Shown here in pieces: positions 31,751 through 40,950 of a stretch of DNA of 64,000 bases. The stretch comes from Polyangiaceae bacterium (GTDB taxonomy: Bacteria > Myxococcota_A > Polyangia > Polyangiales > Polyangiaceae), in NCBI GenBank assembly GCA_009780955.1, contig WQZB01000003.1:1-64000 (forward strand), written 5' to 3'. Under the pieces are notes generated by a model that searched no databases, was not told the DNA's origin, and saw only the letters and a list, made by a program, of their open reading frames with translations. Each line of letters starts with the position of its first letter. Within the stretch, counting starts at the first letter, position 1. Position numbers and translations under genes: made by a program.

Positions 31751-32976
31751 CGGACTCCTCCTGCCGGTCCTCGGCCGGTCGGTGACAATGGTGGCGGACC
31801 CCCAGGCTCCAACACGGGGGCTCGCGTCACGGCACTTGCTGCACCTGCTGACTGTAACCCAATCGAAGGCGGAAGGAACACGCGCTTGGCACGACCAAAA
31901 AGCCCGAGGCGAAGATTTCGCACATACGAATCGAGCGCCCCCGGGCCTGTGTCGAGCGTTGCGAGCTCACGCGAGAGCGCTCGCAATGGCTCGGTTTCCG
32001 CCTGCACGCGGAGGGTTTCGATTTCGACCGCACGACGAGACTGCACGATGCGCTGATCGGCGGCCGCTTGCGCGAGGCTGATTTCGGAAGAAACATGGTT
32101 GTAAGCCGTATTGATCGCCGCCAAGGCCGACTCCACTTCGTCGGGCGGATCGATTTCCGTAATGAGACACGCCTCGAGCGTAATGCCATAACGCGACGCA
32201 CTCGATAGGCAATCAGCCTCCATGTGATCATTCAAATCGCGAAGGTTCTTGCGAAGATCGTTGATGGACACGCCCCGTTGCGCCGCAAGGCCATCGCCCG
32301 CTGCTGTGCCGGACACGCCGGCAGCAGGCGCAGCAAGCGCATTCGGAGCTTGCCCCGTGCCCGCGACGAGCGCGAGATGATCTTGCTTGCCGCGCGGCGC
32401 TTCGAAACTCGCAATCCGCTGACGAAGCACGGACACGAAATAGCCAAGCACGTGTGCGATTGGATTTTTTATGGCGAAAAGCACGGCATAAAGATTCTGC
32501 TCCGAAACACGAAAACGAATTTGCCCGCTGATTTTCGTGTTGAGATGATCTTTGGTGACCGCCTCGAGACGACGCCCCCCTTCGTTTGCCTCGGGCGACA
32601 CGGGATCGTAGGCAAGGTTTGTTGTGACCGTTGCGATGTTGATCTTGTGAATCTCTTCCCACGGCCACTTGAAGTACGGCCCACCGGGTGGAATCACGAC
32701 CACTTGCGGATACGCGTAGCGTTCGCGCTCGTCGGGACGAAGCGTTTGCGCAATGGGCAACGCAAGCGTGGTTTCACCCGAGCGCATGCGCTCGGCACGA
32801 CCAAAGATCGTTTTTACAGCACGCTCGTTTGGCCCAACGGTGAAGACGCCACGCACAACGACGCGCATCACCATGTACGCAAGAACGCCAAGAACGAATC
32901 CAACAAAAGCCTCTGCGTACGTTGCCGTGCCAATGGACGAAACCACGTCGACCGGAGAGGGATCCTGCCATCGCAT
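31747..32976 (-). CDS. SPFH/Band 7 protein (HflK-like partner)
   Basis: A protein of about 409 residues and the upstream member of a coupled pair. An N-terminal membrane helix (AEAFVGFVLGVLAYMVMRVVV) precedes RGVFTVGPNERAVKTIFG, a typical HflK/SPFH opening. The region PPGGPYFKWPWEEIHKI and ISGQIRFRVSEQNLYAVLF is the SPFH core. A Gly/Ala-rich insertion (about residues 210-240) separates it from the coiled-coil segment (DPPDEVESALAAINTAYN...QSRRAVEIETLRVQ). The C-terminus is Pro/Gly-rich. The start could be GTG 32994; ATG 32976 is given. Both lack a clear ribosome site. Confidence 0.8.
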   Translation of the reverse strand: MRWQDPSPVDVVSSIGTATYAEAFVGFVLGVLAYMVMRVVVRGVFTVGPNERAVKTIFGRAERMRSGETTLALPIAQTLRPDERERYAYPQVVVIPPGGPYFKWPWEEIHKINIATVTTNLAYDPVSPEANEGGRRLEAVTKDHLNTKISGQIRFRVSEQNLYAVLFAIKNPIAHVLGYFVSVLRQRIASFEAPRGKQDHLALVAGTGQAPNALAAPAAGVSGTAAGDGLAAQRGVSINDLRKNLRDLNDHMEADCLSSASRYGITLEACLITEIDPPDEVESALAAINTAYNHVSSEISLAQAAADQRIVQSRRAVEIETLRVQAETEPLRALSRELATLDTGPGALDSYVRNLRLGLFGRAKRVFLPPSIGLQSAGAASAVTRAPVLEPGGPPPLSPTGRGPAGGVR

Positions 32977-33039
32977 AACGTCAAATTTTATCACACCGCA
33001 GCATGCCTGCTATCACCAGAGCTGCCGATCTTGCTGATC

Positions 33040-33372
33040 TCACTTGCGTGCCTCAAGCTCCGCGAGCGCTACATGAAGACGCGCGCGGCACTCGTCGAGC
33101 GCGCGTTCGAGCGCCACGACCCGCGCAGTTTGCACATGCTCGTCCACCCCAATCGATCGCTCATTGGGCCACGCCTGCAAAGCTCGATAAGCCCCGCCAC
33201 CTTGTGCTGCGATGGCTTCGTCGGATATCCTGGTAACATGCGCAACACGCGCAAGAAACTCGAGCGAGAGAATGGCAAGCTCGTGAGCATCGACCACGCT
33301 TGGCGATGGGCTCGCAAGGCACCTTTCGGCGCGCAAGCGAAGGTCTTCCGCTAAGGCTTCTGTAACGCGCAT
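33040..33372 (-). CDS. Small hypothetical protein, coiled-coil C-terminus
   Basis: A 110-residue reading whose composition (Ala, Arg, Glu, Leu) and helical periodicity look protein-like. Residues 10-50 contain LRLRAERCLASP and LAILSLEFLARVAHV. The last 30 (VVALERALDECRARLHVALAELEARK) form a good heptad pattern. It lies upstream of, and in the same direction as, the SPFH pair with a gap of 63 bases, so it may be transcribed with them. I do not recognise a family. A spurious frame cannot be excluded. Confidence 0.5.
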   Translation of the reverse strand: MRVTEALAEDLRLRAERCLASPSPSVVDAHELAILSLEFLARVAHVTRISDEAIAAQGGGAYRALQAWPNERSIGVDEHVQTARVVALERALDECRARLHVALAELEARK

Positions 33373-33630
33373 CAACGAGTTTGTAGCATTTTATTAGCTT
33401 TTCTTGCGCATACTCGTTGGATCGGAGGATAGGGTTCGCCCTCCGAATCACGCTGACGCGTGCTGTCACTATCAACAATGCACATAGCCCAAAGCTCCGC
33501 CGCACGGCGTCAAATGCATTGCATGCGAAAGGTTGCAGCTACCCGCGGCAATGGAAGGCCGAACGGTTATGTAAATCAAGGCCCAATATTAGGGAACGTT
33601 GGCTCAACTCGGGTTACACTGAATGGTGCC

Positions 33631-33996
33631 ATGTCGCGTGTCGACAATCTAAACCGTATCCTGCGCCGCCTTCTTACAGGCTCGCCAGACGTCGAAGCAA
33701 GTGCGCTCATCTCCGAAGACGGCTTGATGATTGCCAGCGCACTGCCTGCCCAGGTTGACGATGCGCGCGTTGCAGGCATCACCGCAACGCTCGCAAGCCT
33801 TGGCATGCGCGCGACGAGCGAGCTCGAACGCGGCACCATGGGAGAATTGCTCGTTGGCGGAGATCGCGGCTACGCCGTGATGCTCGCTACGGGTTCGGGC
33901 ACGCTGCTGCTTGCACTCACGAGCAAGCAAGCCAAGCTGGGCCTCCTGTTTCTCGACATGCGCCGCGCGGCCGACGAAATCAGGAAGGTGCTCTGA
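33631..33996 (+). CDS. Roadblock/LC7-domain protein
   Basis: A 121-residue protein consisting of one Roadblock/LC7 domain: NLNRILRRLLTGSPDVEASALISEDGLMIASALP opens the fold, MGELLVGGDRGYAVMLATGSGTLLLALTS forms the central sheet, and LGLLFLDMRRAADEIRKVL is the last helix. Homologues such as MglB act as GTPase-activating or scaffolding partners of small Ras-like GTPases. The start at 33631 is preferred over 33460, whose extra residues are not family-like. Its TGA shares a base with the ATG of the protoglobin gene. It opens a five-gene operon. No GTPase gene is in the window. Confidence 0.88.
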   Translation: MSRVDNLNRILRRLLTGSPDVEASALISEDGLMIASALPAQVDDARVAGITATLASLGMRATSELERGTMGELLVGGDRGYAVMLATGSGTLLLALTSKQAKLGLLFLDMRRAADEIRKVL

Positions 33997-34541
33997 TGGA
34001 TCCGGCAACTGTCGCGATTTTTGAGCGGCTCAAGGTCTTTCTCGAATTTTCGCAAGCTGATGCCGACCGGCTCGTCGCGTTGCAGCCAGCCATGGCCAAG
34101 CATGGGCCAAGCATCACCACCGAATTTTACAAACGGCTCGGCGAGGTTCCGGAAACCGCAAAATTCATCAAAGGTCGTGTCGAGGAGTTGCGCGTCACGC
34201 ACCTTGCATGGCTCCGTTCTCTGGTTGGCGGTGTGTACGACGAAAGCTACCTCGCCTCACGCTGGAAGATTGGCCTCACCCACGTGCGCATTGGGCTCGA
34301 TCCATATTGGGTTGAAGCCGTCATGAGCTTCATCCGCACAGCAGGCGTTGAGGCCATCATCGCCGAGCTACGCGACAGCGCGACCGCCGGACGCCACGCC
34401 TCGAGCTTCCTCAAAGTGTGCGATCTCGATATGCTAATCATCAACCTTTCCTACGCGGAAGACCGGCTCGATCGCCTCGCTTCGTTCACTGGAATAAAAC
34501 GCAGTCTCTTCGAGACCATCATCCGAATCCCGAAGAAGTAG
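33996..34541 (+). CDS. Protoglobin / globin-coupled-sensor domain protein
   Basis: A 181-residue heme-binding sensor domain. The key segment RWKIGLTHVRIGLDPYW places the proximal heme histidine at residue 96, in the IGxxHxxIGLxPxW context of globin-coupled sensors and protoglobins. KFIKGRVEELRVTHLAWLRSL gives the preceding helices. Length is typical of a stand-alone domain, without a fused cyclase, kinase or methyl-acceptor output. Such proteins bind O2, CO or NO. GGAAGG precedes the ATG, and it overlaps the Roadblock gene by one base. Output is therefore expected through protein contacts within this operon. Confidence 0.88.
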   Translation: MDPATVAIFERLKVFLEFSQADADRLVALQPAMAKHGPSITTEFYKRLGEVPETAKFIKGRVEELRVTHLAWLRSLVGGVYDESYLASRWKIGLTHVRIGLDPYWVEAVMSFIRTAGVEAIIAELRDSATAGRHASSFLKVCDLDMLIINLSYAEDRLDRLASFTGIKRSLFETIIRIPKK

Positions 34542-34548
34542 TACAAAG

Positions 34549-35385
34549 ATGAATCGCCCTATCGTACCTGACGAGACCCTATCGGCCAAAAGTGACGAAG
34601 AAACTGCGTCGCCTTTCGCAGTGGCCGACTACGTGCAGCTTGCAGGCATGTCGGGGCGCTCGATCGTTCTTGAAATTCGCGGGCTGGTGGCCGGGCGGGG
34701 GACGATCGTCATTCGCTCTGGAATGCTTTGGTCCGCGCGCGACGAGCGAGGCACGGGGTTTGACGCGTTTCGGCGCCTCACCTTCTTGAGTGACGCCGCC
34801 GTACACTGCAGCACACTCGATGAGGGCTACGTTGCCGAGCCATGCATGTTCAACGTGTCATGCGAAAAGGCGCTGCTCGACGCTGCACGCATCAACGACG
34901 AAATGCGGGAGGGACTCCGAACGGCTTCGTCCGACATCGACGGCGCATGGGACCACCTTGGCACGGTTCGGGCGCCAACCGAGTCCGCGGTGAAAGCAAA
35001 ACTGTCGGCAGTGCCACCTCCGGCCGAATCGTCCGCAGGGCCCTTGTCGTCCTCGCCGTCGGCGTCGAGACGTGGCATGCCGCGCGAGACGCAAAAGCCG
35101 CAAGGCTTAATTCGCGAGACTCGCGAAACTCGCGAAACTCCACTGCCAAAAACATTCGAAGAGATCTACGACGAGGGCACACCACCCTCGACCGCATTCG
35201 ACGATGCCGACACACCGCGCGTAAAAACGTTCGACGAGCTGTACGACGAAGGCGTCGAGGCGCTCTTGCACAAGCGTTTTGATGACGCCTACAAAGCATT
35301 CAGCGCGGCCAATCTCGTTCAGCCTGGCGATTCGCGTGTGCGCACGAATCTCGAGCGGCTGGCGCAAATGGGATACGCGTCGTGA
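34549..35385 (+). CDS. DUF4388-like protein with C-terminal TPR
   Basis: A 278-residue cytoplasmic protein. Residues 25-125 (YVQLAGMSGRSIVLEIRGLVAGRGTIVIRSG) match the DUF4388/PATAN pattern found in myxobacterial and cyanobacterial signalling proteins. A Ser/Pro/Glu/Thr-rich linker follows (about 130-205), including repeated RETRET. The C-terminus repeats KTFEEIYDEG / KTFDELYDEG, then a TPR-like unit (ALLHKRFDDAYKAFSAANLVQPGD). It starts seven bases after the protoglobin stop, and its TGA overlaps the GTG of the OmpA-like gene. Probable adaptor linking the sensor to the envelope proteins; inferred from context. Confidence 0.75.
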   Translation: MNRPIVPDETLSAKSDEETASPFAVADYVQLAGMSGRSIVLEIRGLVAGRGTIVIRSGMLWSARDERGTGFDAFRRLTFLSDAAVHCSTLDEGYVAEPCMFNVSCEKALLDAARINDEMREGLRTASSDIDGAWDHLGTVRAPTESAVKAKLSAVPPPAESSAGPLSSSPSASRRGMPRETQKPQGLIRETRETRETPLPKTFEEIYDEGTPPSTAFDDADTPRVKTFDELYDEGVEALLHKRFDDAYKAFSAANLVQPGDSRVRTNLERLAQMGYAS

Positions 35386-35996
35386 ACCTTGCTGGTCCCT
35401 CACTTGGAATCGCAGGACTCACTGCTGCGGCCGCATCGGTAATGTTCGCGCTGGACACGTTCAACCCCCAAGTTTTGCAGCTTCCCGTCCACGAGGAGCC
35501 CGCCATCGCCGAGCCCAAGGCAAGTGCTCCTGCACGACCAGACGCAGCCGACAAGAGCGAACCTGTTGAACCGGCCCCAAATACTGAACCGGCTACTGAA
35601 CCGACCCTGCCGGCTAATTTTTCGTGCCCACCTGTCGAAGTCGTCTTCGGGCCATCTTCCACAGGCCTCGGCAACGCCGCTCAAGTCACGTTAGAACCCC
35701 TCGCACGTTGGATAGCAGCCCATGCAAGCGCCGAGGTCGTTGTTGAAGGGCATGCGGATCGTCGCGGCCCCGAAGACGCAAATCTTTGGGTGAGCCACGA
35801 GCGCGCACGCATTGTCGCCATGACACTTACAAAATACGGCGTCGCCGAAGAGCGCTTGGTGCACCGAGGCGTTGGCGCCAAGCCAACCGACGGCTCAGAA
35901 AGTAGCGATGCTCGACGGCGGCGAGTCGTCATTTCTGTAAAAGACTCCTCGGGCGAATGTCCCCCACTCGTGGTGGCTGCGGGAGGCACGCTTTGA
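35382..35996 (+). CDS. OmpA-family peptidoglycan-binding protein
   Basis: A 204-residue protein starting at GTG. A weakly hydrophobic N-terminus (GIAGLTAAAASVMFAL) is followed by a Pro/Ala/Glu linker. The OmpA-like domain is evident: VEVVFGPSSTGL, LEPLARWIAAHASAEVVVEGHADRRG with the Asp that contacts diaminopimelate, and LWVSHERARIVAMTLTKYGV with the conserved Arg. It ends in a Cys-containing tail. In the operon it would supply a link to the cell wall. Overlap with the upstream stop indicates coupling. Confidence 0.85.
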   Translation: MNLAGPSLGIAGLTAAAASVMFALDTFNPQVLQLPVHEEPAIAEPKASAPARPDAADKSEPVEPAPNTEPATEPTLPANFSCPPVEVVFGPSSTGLGNAAQVTLEPLARWIAAHASAEVVVEGHADRRGPEDANLWVSHERARIVAMTLTKYGVAEERLVHRGVGAKPTDGSESSDARRRRVVISVKDSSGECPPLVVAAGGTL

Positions 35997-36658
35997 TCGC
36001 CACAACCATTGTTTTCGCTGTTATGGCAGCCGTGCTGCTTTTCCTGTCGGGATGGGTCATCGCGTCGAGCAAAGCCCAAAGTGCACGCCTGGCACTTGAA
36101 GCGCAAACCTCTCAAGCCGCGCTGCGCACGAACGCGCCGGAAGCCGAGCTCGAAAGCAGCAAGCAATTGCACACCATGCTTGCGCCAGTGGTCGAGCGCG
36201 AGAAGCTCACGCTCAATCTGCTCAATCTTGCGGATGATCCCACCCATCGCGACTTGCCCCAGCTTCTCGATGCCATTGCCGAAGCAGGTCACTTCTCAAC
36301 GGTCATGCTGAGCGACGACGCTGGCTTGCCCGTTGCCACCAGTACCAACATCGCTGCATCGCCCGACAGCATCGAGCGTCTCGTTGCAGCTACATCGCTC
36401 ATGCTCATCGTCGCCGACCGTGCCGACACGAACGGCGAGCCTCGTCCCTTGGGCTTCGTGGTGCACGACGAAAGCAACCGCATGGCGTGCTACCGCATCT
36501 TCGAAGTCGACGGCGCCCGTTTCATTCTCACGGTGACCGCGCGCGCTCGCCAGCTAGTTCCGAGCTCGCTCGATCCCATTGTCGGCCAGCTCGAGGCAAC
36601 CCTTGCCCGTCCTATGGAAGATCGAGTTTCGTCCTTGCCGCCTGCCAAAAAGGAATGA
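35993..36658 (+). CDS. Membrane-anchored Roadblock-like protein
   Basis: A 221-residue protein. An N-terminal membrane helix (IATTIVFAVMAAVLLFLSGWVI) leads to a helical, Ala/Glu-rich segment (about 25-75), then a Roadblock/LC7-like domain: LLDAIAEAGHFSTVMLSDDAGLPVATS, LMLIVADRAD and ARFILTVTARAR correspond to its strands. I chose TTG 35993 because GGGAGG lies six to seven bases upstream; ATG 35957 has no such site. The TTG overlaps the OmpA stop (TTGA). It ends the five-gene operon and stops three bases before the convergent RND stop. It may recruit a small GTPase to the membrane. Confidence 0.7.
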   Translation: MIATTIVFAVMAAVLLFLSGWVIASSKAQSARLALEAQTSQAALRTNAPEAELESSKQLHTMLAPVVEREKLTLNLLNLADDPTHRDLPQLLDAIAEAGHFSTVMLSDDAGLPVATSTNIAASPDSIERLVAATSLMLIVADRADTNGEPRPLGFVVHDESNRMACYRIFEVDGARFILTVTARARQLVPSSLDPIVGQLEATLARPMEDRVSSLPPAKKE

Positions 36659-36661
36659 TTC

Positions 36662-39600
36662 TTAGCCCGCTTTCAATTCGTCGTCGGCGCGGGTGAGTGG
36701 AACCTTCGCGAGAAGAACGAACATCACCGGCACGAGGAAAAGCGACAGCGTCGTCGACGATGTCAAACCGCCAACGACCGAGAGCGCAAGCGGTTGATTC
36801 GCCTCGGAACCATGCTCGAGCCCCATGGCCGTTGGGATGAGGCCGATGATGGTTGCAAGGCTTGTCATCATGATGGGCACGAATCGCGAGCGAGCTGCCA
36901 GAAGGATGGCTTCCACTTTGTCCGTACCTTCGGAACCTTCGGAAATGCGACGGTTGGCGTCGTCGACGAGCAAGATCCCGTTGGACACGGCAATGCCGAT
37001 GACCATGAGAATTCCCATCAGGGCAGTGATTGAGAATCCCTGACCGGCTGCCATCAACGCGAGCACGATACCAACGAGCGATACCGGAATCGTAAAAAGC
37101 ATGACGAACGGCAGGCGCATCGACTTGAATTGCGATGCCATAATCATAAAAACAACCATCACGGCAAGACCGAGCGCAAGCCCAAGTCCCGAAAAGGTCG
37201 TTCGCATGAGCTCCACTTGACCAACAAAGTTGAATCGAATGCCGTGGGTGCGTGAGTCGTTCAAAACGGCGCGCTCGAGATCTTCCGAGATCGATCCAAT
37301 GTCTCGACGCTCGGCCTGCATGAGCACGTGCGCGGCTCGCTGGAGCTGGTTTCTCTCGACCGCGATCGGTCCAACCGACCGCCGGATCTTTCCGTAGGCG
37401 CCAAGCAGCACGGCCTGGCCTTGCTCACTCACGCGCACCGGCAGCTGCGCAAGGTCGCGCGTATCGACAACACGCTTTGGATCGTACGAGGTGACAACGT
37501 AATACGATTGGCCGTTGTCCGAGTCGATCCACACGCTCGGCGTGTTGATGTTGCCAACCGTGGCTTCAAGCGTGGTTTGCGCGGCCTTGCGAAGCGACAC
37601 GCCAACGAGGCCGGCCTTCGCGCGATCGGTTTCAACGCGAATTTCGGGATAGTCGACTTGCAGCGATACACGCACATCACGCACGCCAGGCACCGTGCGC
37701 GCGACTTCGGCGATGGCATTGGCTTGCGACGCCAGCTCTTCGAGCTTTTCGCCGCGCACCTCGATCACGATGGGCGCGATGTAGCCATTCGCGAAAACGC
37801 TTGCCACGAGCCCACCGGGGTATTGCAACGTTTCCACGCCAGGAAATTCGCGTGTGAGGATATCGCGTGCGCGAATGGCAATGTCGGACTGCGATAGAGA
37901 TCGATTGTCGGGATCAGAAAACGCGAGACGCAAAAAACCGGTGTGTGGCCCAACGTTCGGACTCACGATGGCGCTGCGCGCATTTTGCGGCGTGCCAACG
38001 TTCGCGACAACCATTTCGACCGAACCTTTGGGCAGCTCGTTCGACAGCGCCTTGCCCATTGCGTGGATCTTGGCGGAGGCATCGGTGAGCGACACGCCCG
38101 GCGAGAAGCGCACGTAGATCTGATCCATCGACTCGTCGATTTCCGGAAAGAAGGTCGATGGCAGACGACTTGCCGCCCACCCGCTCGCGCCCACCAGAAT
38201 GGCCGAGGCCGCCAAAACCGTGCGCCGATAGGGCAACAGATGTCGCAACGTTGCCGTGTAGCTGTCGGCCACGCGATCGATGAACGATTCGACTTTTTTG
38301 CCAATCCGGCCATGCTCGGCGTGCCCGAGAAAGTAGCGGCACGCCACGGGTGTCACCGCCATGCTCACGAAGTACGACGCAATCATGGCAACCGCGACGG
38401 TCAATGCGAGCGGCGCGAAGAGCTTCTTCGCCAGCCCTGCGAGCAAAAGCACGGGCAGGAGCACCGCCATGGTCGTCAGGGTGGAGGCGAGCACGGGCAG
38501 CGCCACGGCATTGGTTCCACGAAGGGCTGCTTCGCGTGTTGAAAGGCCCATGCGCTGGTGACGGTGGATGGATTCGAGAACCACGACGGCATCGTCGACG
38601 AGCCGCCCCATCGCGAGCGTCAAGCCGCCAAGGGTAAAAGCGTTTAGTGTTTGGCCTGATGCGTAAAGAACGATGAGCGTAATTGCAAAAGAAAGCGGAA
38701 TGGCAAACGAGACAATCACCGTGCCTCGCACACTTTGCAAGAAAAGCAGAATCACGAGCCCGATCAGGCCCAAGGCCTGGACGATTTCGCGCTGCAACCC
38801 ATGGTACGTCGTGCGCACGAACGTGGATTGATCGAAGTAGGGCTTGACCTCGAGGCCGGGCGGAAGATCTTTGAGCTCGGCGACGGCTTTCTTCACCGCA
38901 TCGACGATTTGAATCGTGTTGCCGCCCGGAATGCGTAGCACGTTGAGGTACACGGCATCTTGACCGTTGACCGCCACCGACTGGGTGGGCGGCGTGCCGC
39001 TGTCTTCGACGCTGGCAACGTCTTTGATGAAAACGGGGCTGCGACCTTCCACTTTGATGGGAGCAGATCCTATCGTGGCCACGTTTTGGGCAATCGCGTT
39101 GGTGTAAACGTTCGCGTCAAATTTTTCGGAGATGAATTCGCCCGACGGCAAGAGCGCGTTCGACTCTGCCACGGCAGCGGCAACGTCGGCCGAGGTGACG
39201 TTTCGCGCCTGCGCCTTGACCGGATCGACCACCACGTTGATCTGCCGCTGACGCCCGCCGTCGGGCGCTGCGCTGGCCACGCCGGGGATCCCTTCGAGCA
39301 GCGGCTCGATGTTGTTGAACGCGTAGTCGTAAAGCTGCGGCCCCGTGTAGCCGGCGCCGCTCACGACCACCTGCACGACCGGTGCGTTCGATGGATCGTA
39401 TTGGAGCACGAACGGAGGCAACACGCCGAGCGACTTTGGCACCGCGGCCATCGCAAACGCCGACTGCTGCTGCACGAGCGTTTGAGCCGCGTTCAAGTCG
39501 GTACCCCACTTGAGCCACACGAAAATGATCGACAGGTTGTTTCGCGACACGCTCTCGACGTGATCGACACCTGGCGTGGCACTCACATATTTCTCGAGGC

Positions 39601-39790
39601 GCCATGTCAAAGTTTTTTCGACGTCTTTCGGGCCAAGACCCGGCGCAAGCGTGCCGATCACGAGCACCGGAGGCGTAAGCTCGGGGAATGTGTCGACTGT
39701 CATGCGCGGCGTGACCACGACGGAAAAAACGACGAGCGCGATGCACGCCATCAACACGGCAATGGGGTTGCGAAGTGCCAGCCCCGTCAT
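36662..39790 (-). CDS. RND-family efflux transporter, inner-membrane pump
   Basis: A 1042-residue proton-driven pump of the AcrB/HAE1/CusA superfamily. It has the expected pattern: helix 1 (PIAVLMACIALVVFSVVV), a large periplasmic loop, helices 2-6, a second loop and helices 7-12. The conserved proton-relay aspartates are in GRLVDDAVVVLESI on the fourth helix. PELTPPVLVIGTLAPGLGPKDVEKTLT is the porter-domain start. Upstream genes encode its adaptor and TolC partner, with four-base overlaps. Substrate (drug or metal) is undetermined; no Met-rich metal path was evident. Confidence 0.92.
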   Translation of the reverse strand: MTGLALRNPIAVLMACIALVVFSVVVTPRMTVDTFPELTPPVLVIGTLAPGLGPKDVEKTLTWRLEKYVSATPGVDHVESVSRNNLSIIFVWLKWGTDLNAAQTLVQQQSAFAMAAVPKSLGVLPPFVLQYDPSNAPVVQVVVSGAGYTGPQLYDYAFNNIEPLLEGIPGVASAAPDGGRQRQINVVVDPVKAQARNVTSADVAAAVAESNALLPSGEFISEKFDANVYTNAIAQNVATIGSAPIKVEGRSPVFIKDVASVEDSGTPPTQSVAVNGQDAVYLNVLRIPGGNTIQIVDAVKKAVAELKDLPPGLEVKPYFDQSTFVRTTYHGLQREIVQALGLIGLVILLFLQSVRGTVIVSFAIPLSFAITLIVLYASGQTLNAFTLGGLTLAMGRLVDDAVVVLESIHRHQRMGLSTREAALRGTNAVALPVLASTLTTMAVLLPVLLLAGLAKKLFAPLALTVAVAMIASYFVSMAVTPVACRYFLGHAEHGRIGKKVESFIDRVADSYTATLRHLLPYRRTVLAASAILVGASGWAASRLPSTFFPEIDESMDQIYVRFSPGVSLTDASAKIHAMGKALSNELPKGSVEMVVANVGTPQNARSAIVSPNVGPHTGFLRLAFSDPDNRSLSQSDIAIRARDILTREFPGVETLQYPGGLVASVFANGYIAPIVIEVRGEKLEELASQANAIAEVARTVPGVRDVRVSLQVDYPEIRVETDRAKAGLVGVSLRKAAQTTLEATVGNINTPSVWIDSDNGQSYYVVTSYDPKRVVDTRDLAQLPVRVSEQGQAVLLGAYGKIRRSVGPIAVERNQLQRAAHVLMQAERRDIGSISEDLERAVLNDSRTHGIRFNFVGQVELMRTTFSGLGLALGLAVMVVFMIMASQFKSMRLPFVMLFTIPVSLVGIVLALMAAGQGFSITALMGILMVIGIAVSNGILLVDDANRRISEGSEGTDKVEAILLAARSRFVPIMMTSLATIIGLIPTAMGLEHGSEANQPLALSVVGGLTSSTTLSLFLVPVMFVLLAKVPLTRADDELKAG

Positions 39791-40950
39791 GGCTGCTTGC
39801 CCGGCAGAGCCGGCTCACCGCCAGCAAGTACCTTCGATGCAACGCGATCACCGTCGTTGAGCAATGCGCGGCCCTCGACAACGACCAGAGAGCCGCCGCG
39901 CAAACTTGGGTCAAGGAAAAGCCGACCACCAAAGTCGCCTTTGGCACTAACCACCTTGGAGCGCGCAACGTCGCCTTCGACGAGATACACCGTTGCGCGA
40001 TCGCCACGCACCGTTGCCGCGGAAAGCGGAACTTCGGTGGCGGGTTCGGGTTCGCCCACATCGATGCGAACCTCACCGGTCGTGCCAACGGGGATCTCGC
40101 GCTTTGGATCGGGCACGTCGATTTCGAAGTGCACCGTGCGCGTTGCAAGATCGGCCGCAGGTGCGCGGCGCGCGATGGTTGCAGGAATGTCTCGGTTCGT
40201 TGCAAACAGGTGCAAGCTGACGCTGGTGCCAGGCTGGGCCACGTCGAAGTCGACCTCGGGTGCGTCGGCCGTCACGCGTACGATGCTGCGATCGACCACG
40301 TTGACGATCGCAACTCCCGGGCGCACGAACGCTCCTGGGTCGATCGATCGCTTCGAGATTTCGCCATCGAACGGGGCCCGCAGAACGCAGTCGCTTACTT
40401 CGAGCGCGCTCGACGCAAGCTTCGCCTGCGTGGCTTGCAGTTGGGCGAGTTCGGCGGCGCTCTCGGCGATTTTCTTTTCGGCCTCGTTGGGAGACACGAA
40501 CCCGCCATCGAGCAAGCCCTCGGTGCGCGCAGCTTCGTGAGAGATCGCACGCTGCCTGGCGTCGCTGGCACGCGCCTGGCTTTGCGCGGCTCGTTGTGCT
40601 GCGTTCGCGTTGCGGCAATCGAGCGTTGCGAGCACTTCACCGCGAGAAACCTTTGCACCGGGTCGCACGAGCACGGTGTCGACGTACGCGGAGACGAACT
40701 GCGGCCCAACGCTCGCCTGAACCCATGGCTCGAGCGTTCCTACGTACGTTCGCGACGGACGGTACGATGTGCTTTTGGCAGCAACGACCGTGACCGGCTT
40801 GGGCGCCCCTGCGAGCGCCACCTTGTTCGTTCGGGCGTGGGCTCGCCACATCATCAGGCCGCCTGTCGACAGAACCAGGGCAACGCCCGCACCGATGACG
40901 AACGGGATGATGCCAAGCCGGCGAACGACTTCGGCTAACTTCACTCTCAC
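39787..40950 (-). CDS. RND periplasmic adaptor (membrane fusion protein)
   Basis: A 387-residue adaptor. A membrane helix near residue 15-30 (IIPFVIGAGVALVLSTGG) anchors it. VTVVAAKSTSYRPSRTYVGTL and VLRAPFDGEISKRSIDPGAFV are the two halves of the lipoyl domain, with a coiled-coil hairpin between. The beta-barrel and membrane-proximal regions follow. Its stop overlaps the ATG of the pump gene and its start overlaps the TolC gene stop, so the three are one transcript. It bridges pump and outer-membrane channel. Confidence 0.9.
   Translation of the reverse strand: MRVKLAEVVRRLGIIPFVIGAGVALVLSTGGLMMWRAHARTNKVALAGAPKPVTVVAAKSTSYRPSRTYVGTLEPWVQASVGPQFVSAYVDTVLVRPGAKVSRGEVLATLDCRNANAAQRAAQSQARASDARQRAISHEAARTEGLLDGGFVSPNEAEKKIAESAAELAQLQATQAKLASSALEVSDCVLRAPFDGEISKRSIDPGAFVRPGVAIVNVVDRSIVRVTADAPEVDFDVAQPGTSVSLHLFATNRDIPATIARRAPAADLATRTVHFEIDVPDPKREIPVGTTGEVRIDVGEPEPATEVPLSAATVRGDRATVYLVEGDVARSKVVSAKGDFGGRLFLDPSLRGGSLVVVEGRALLNDGDRVASKVLAGGEPALPGKQP

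Noticed and set aside
38960-40540. 526-residue + strand frame within the efflux operon
   Set aside because: Antisense to the RND pump and adaptor genes; rich in Arg/His/Gly with no recognisable motif.
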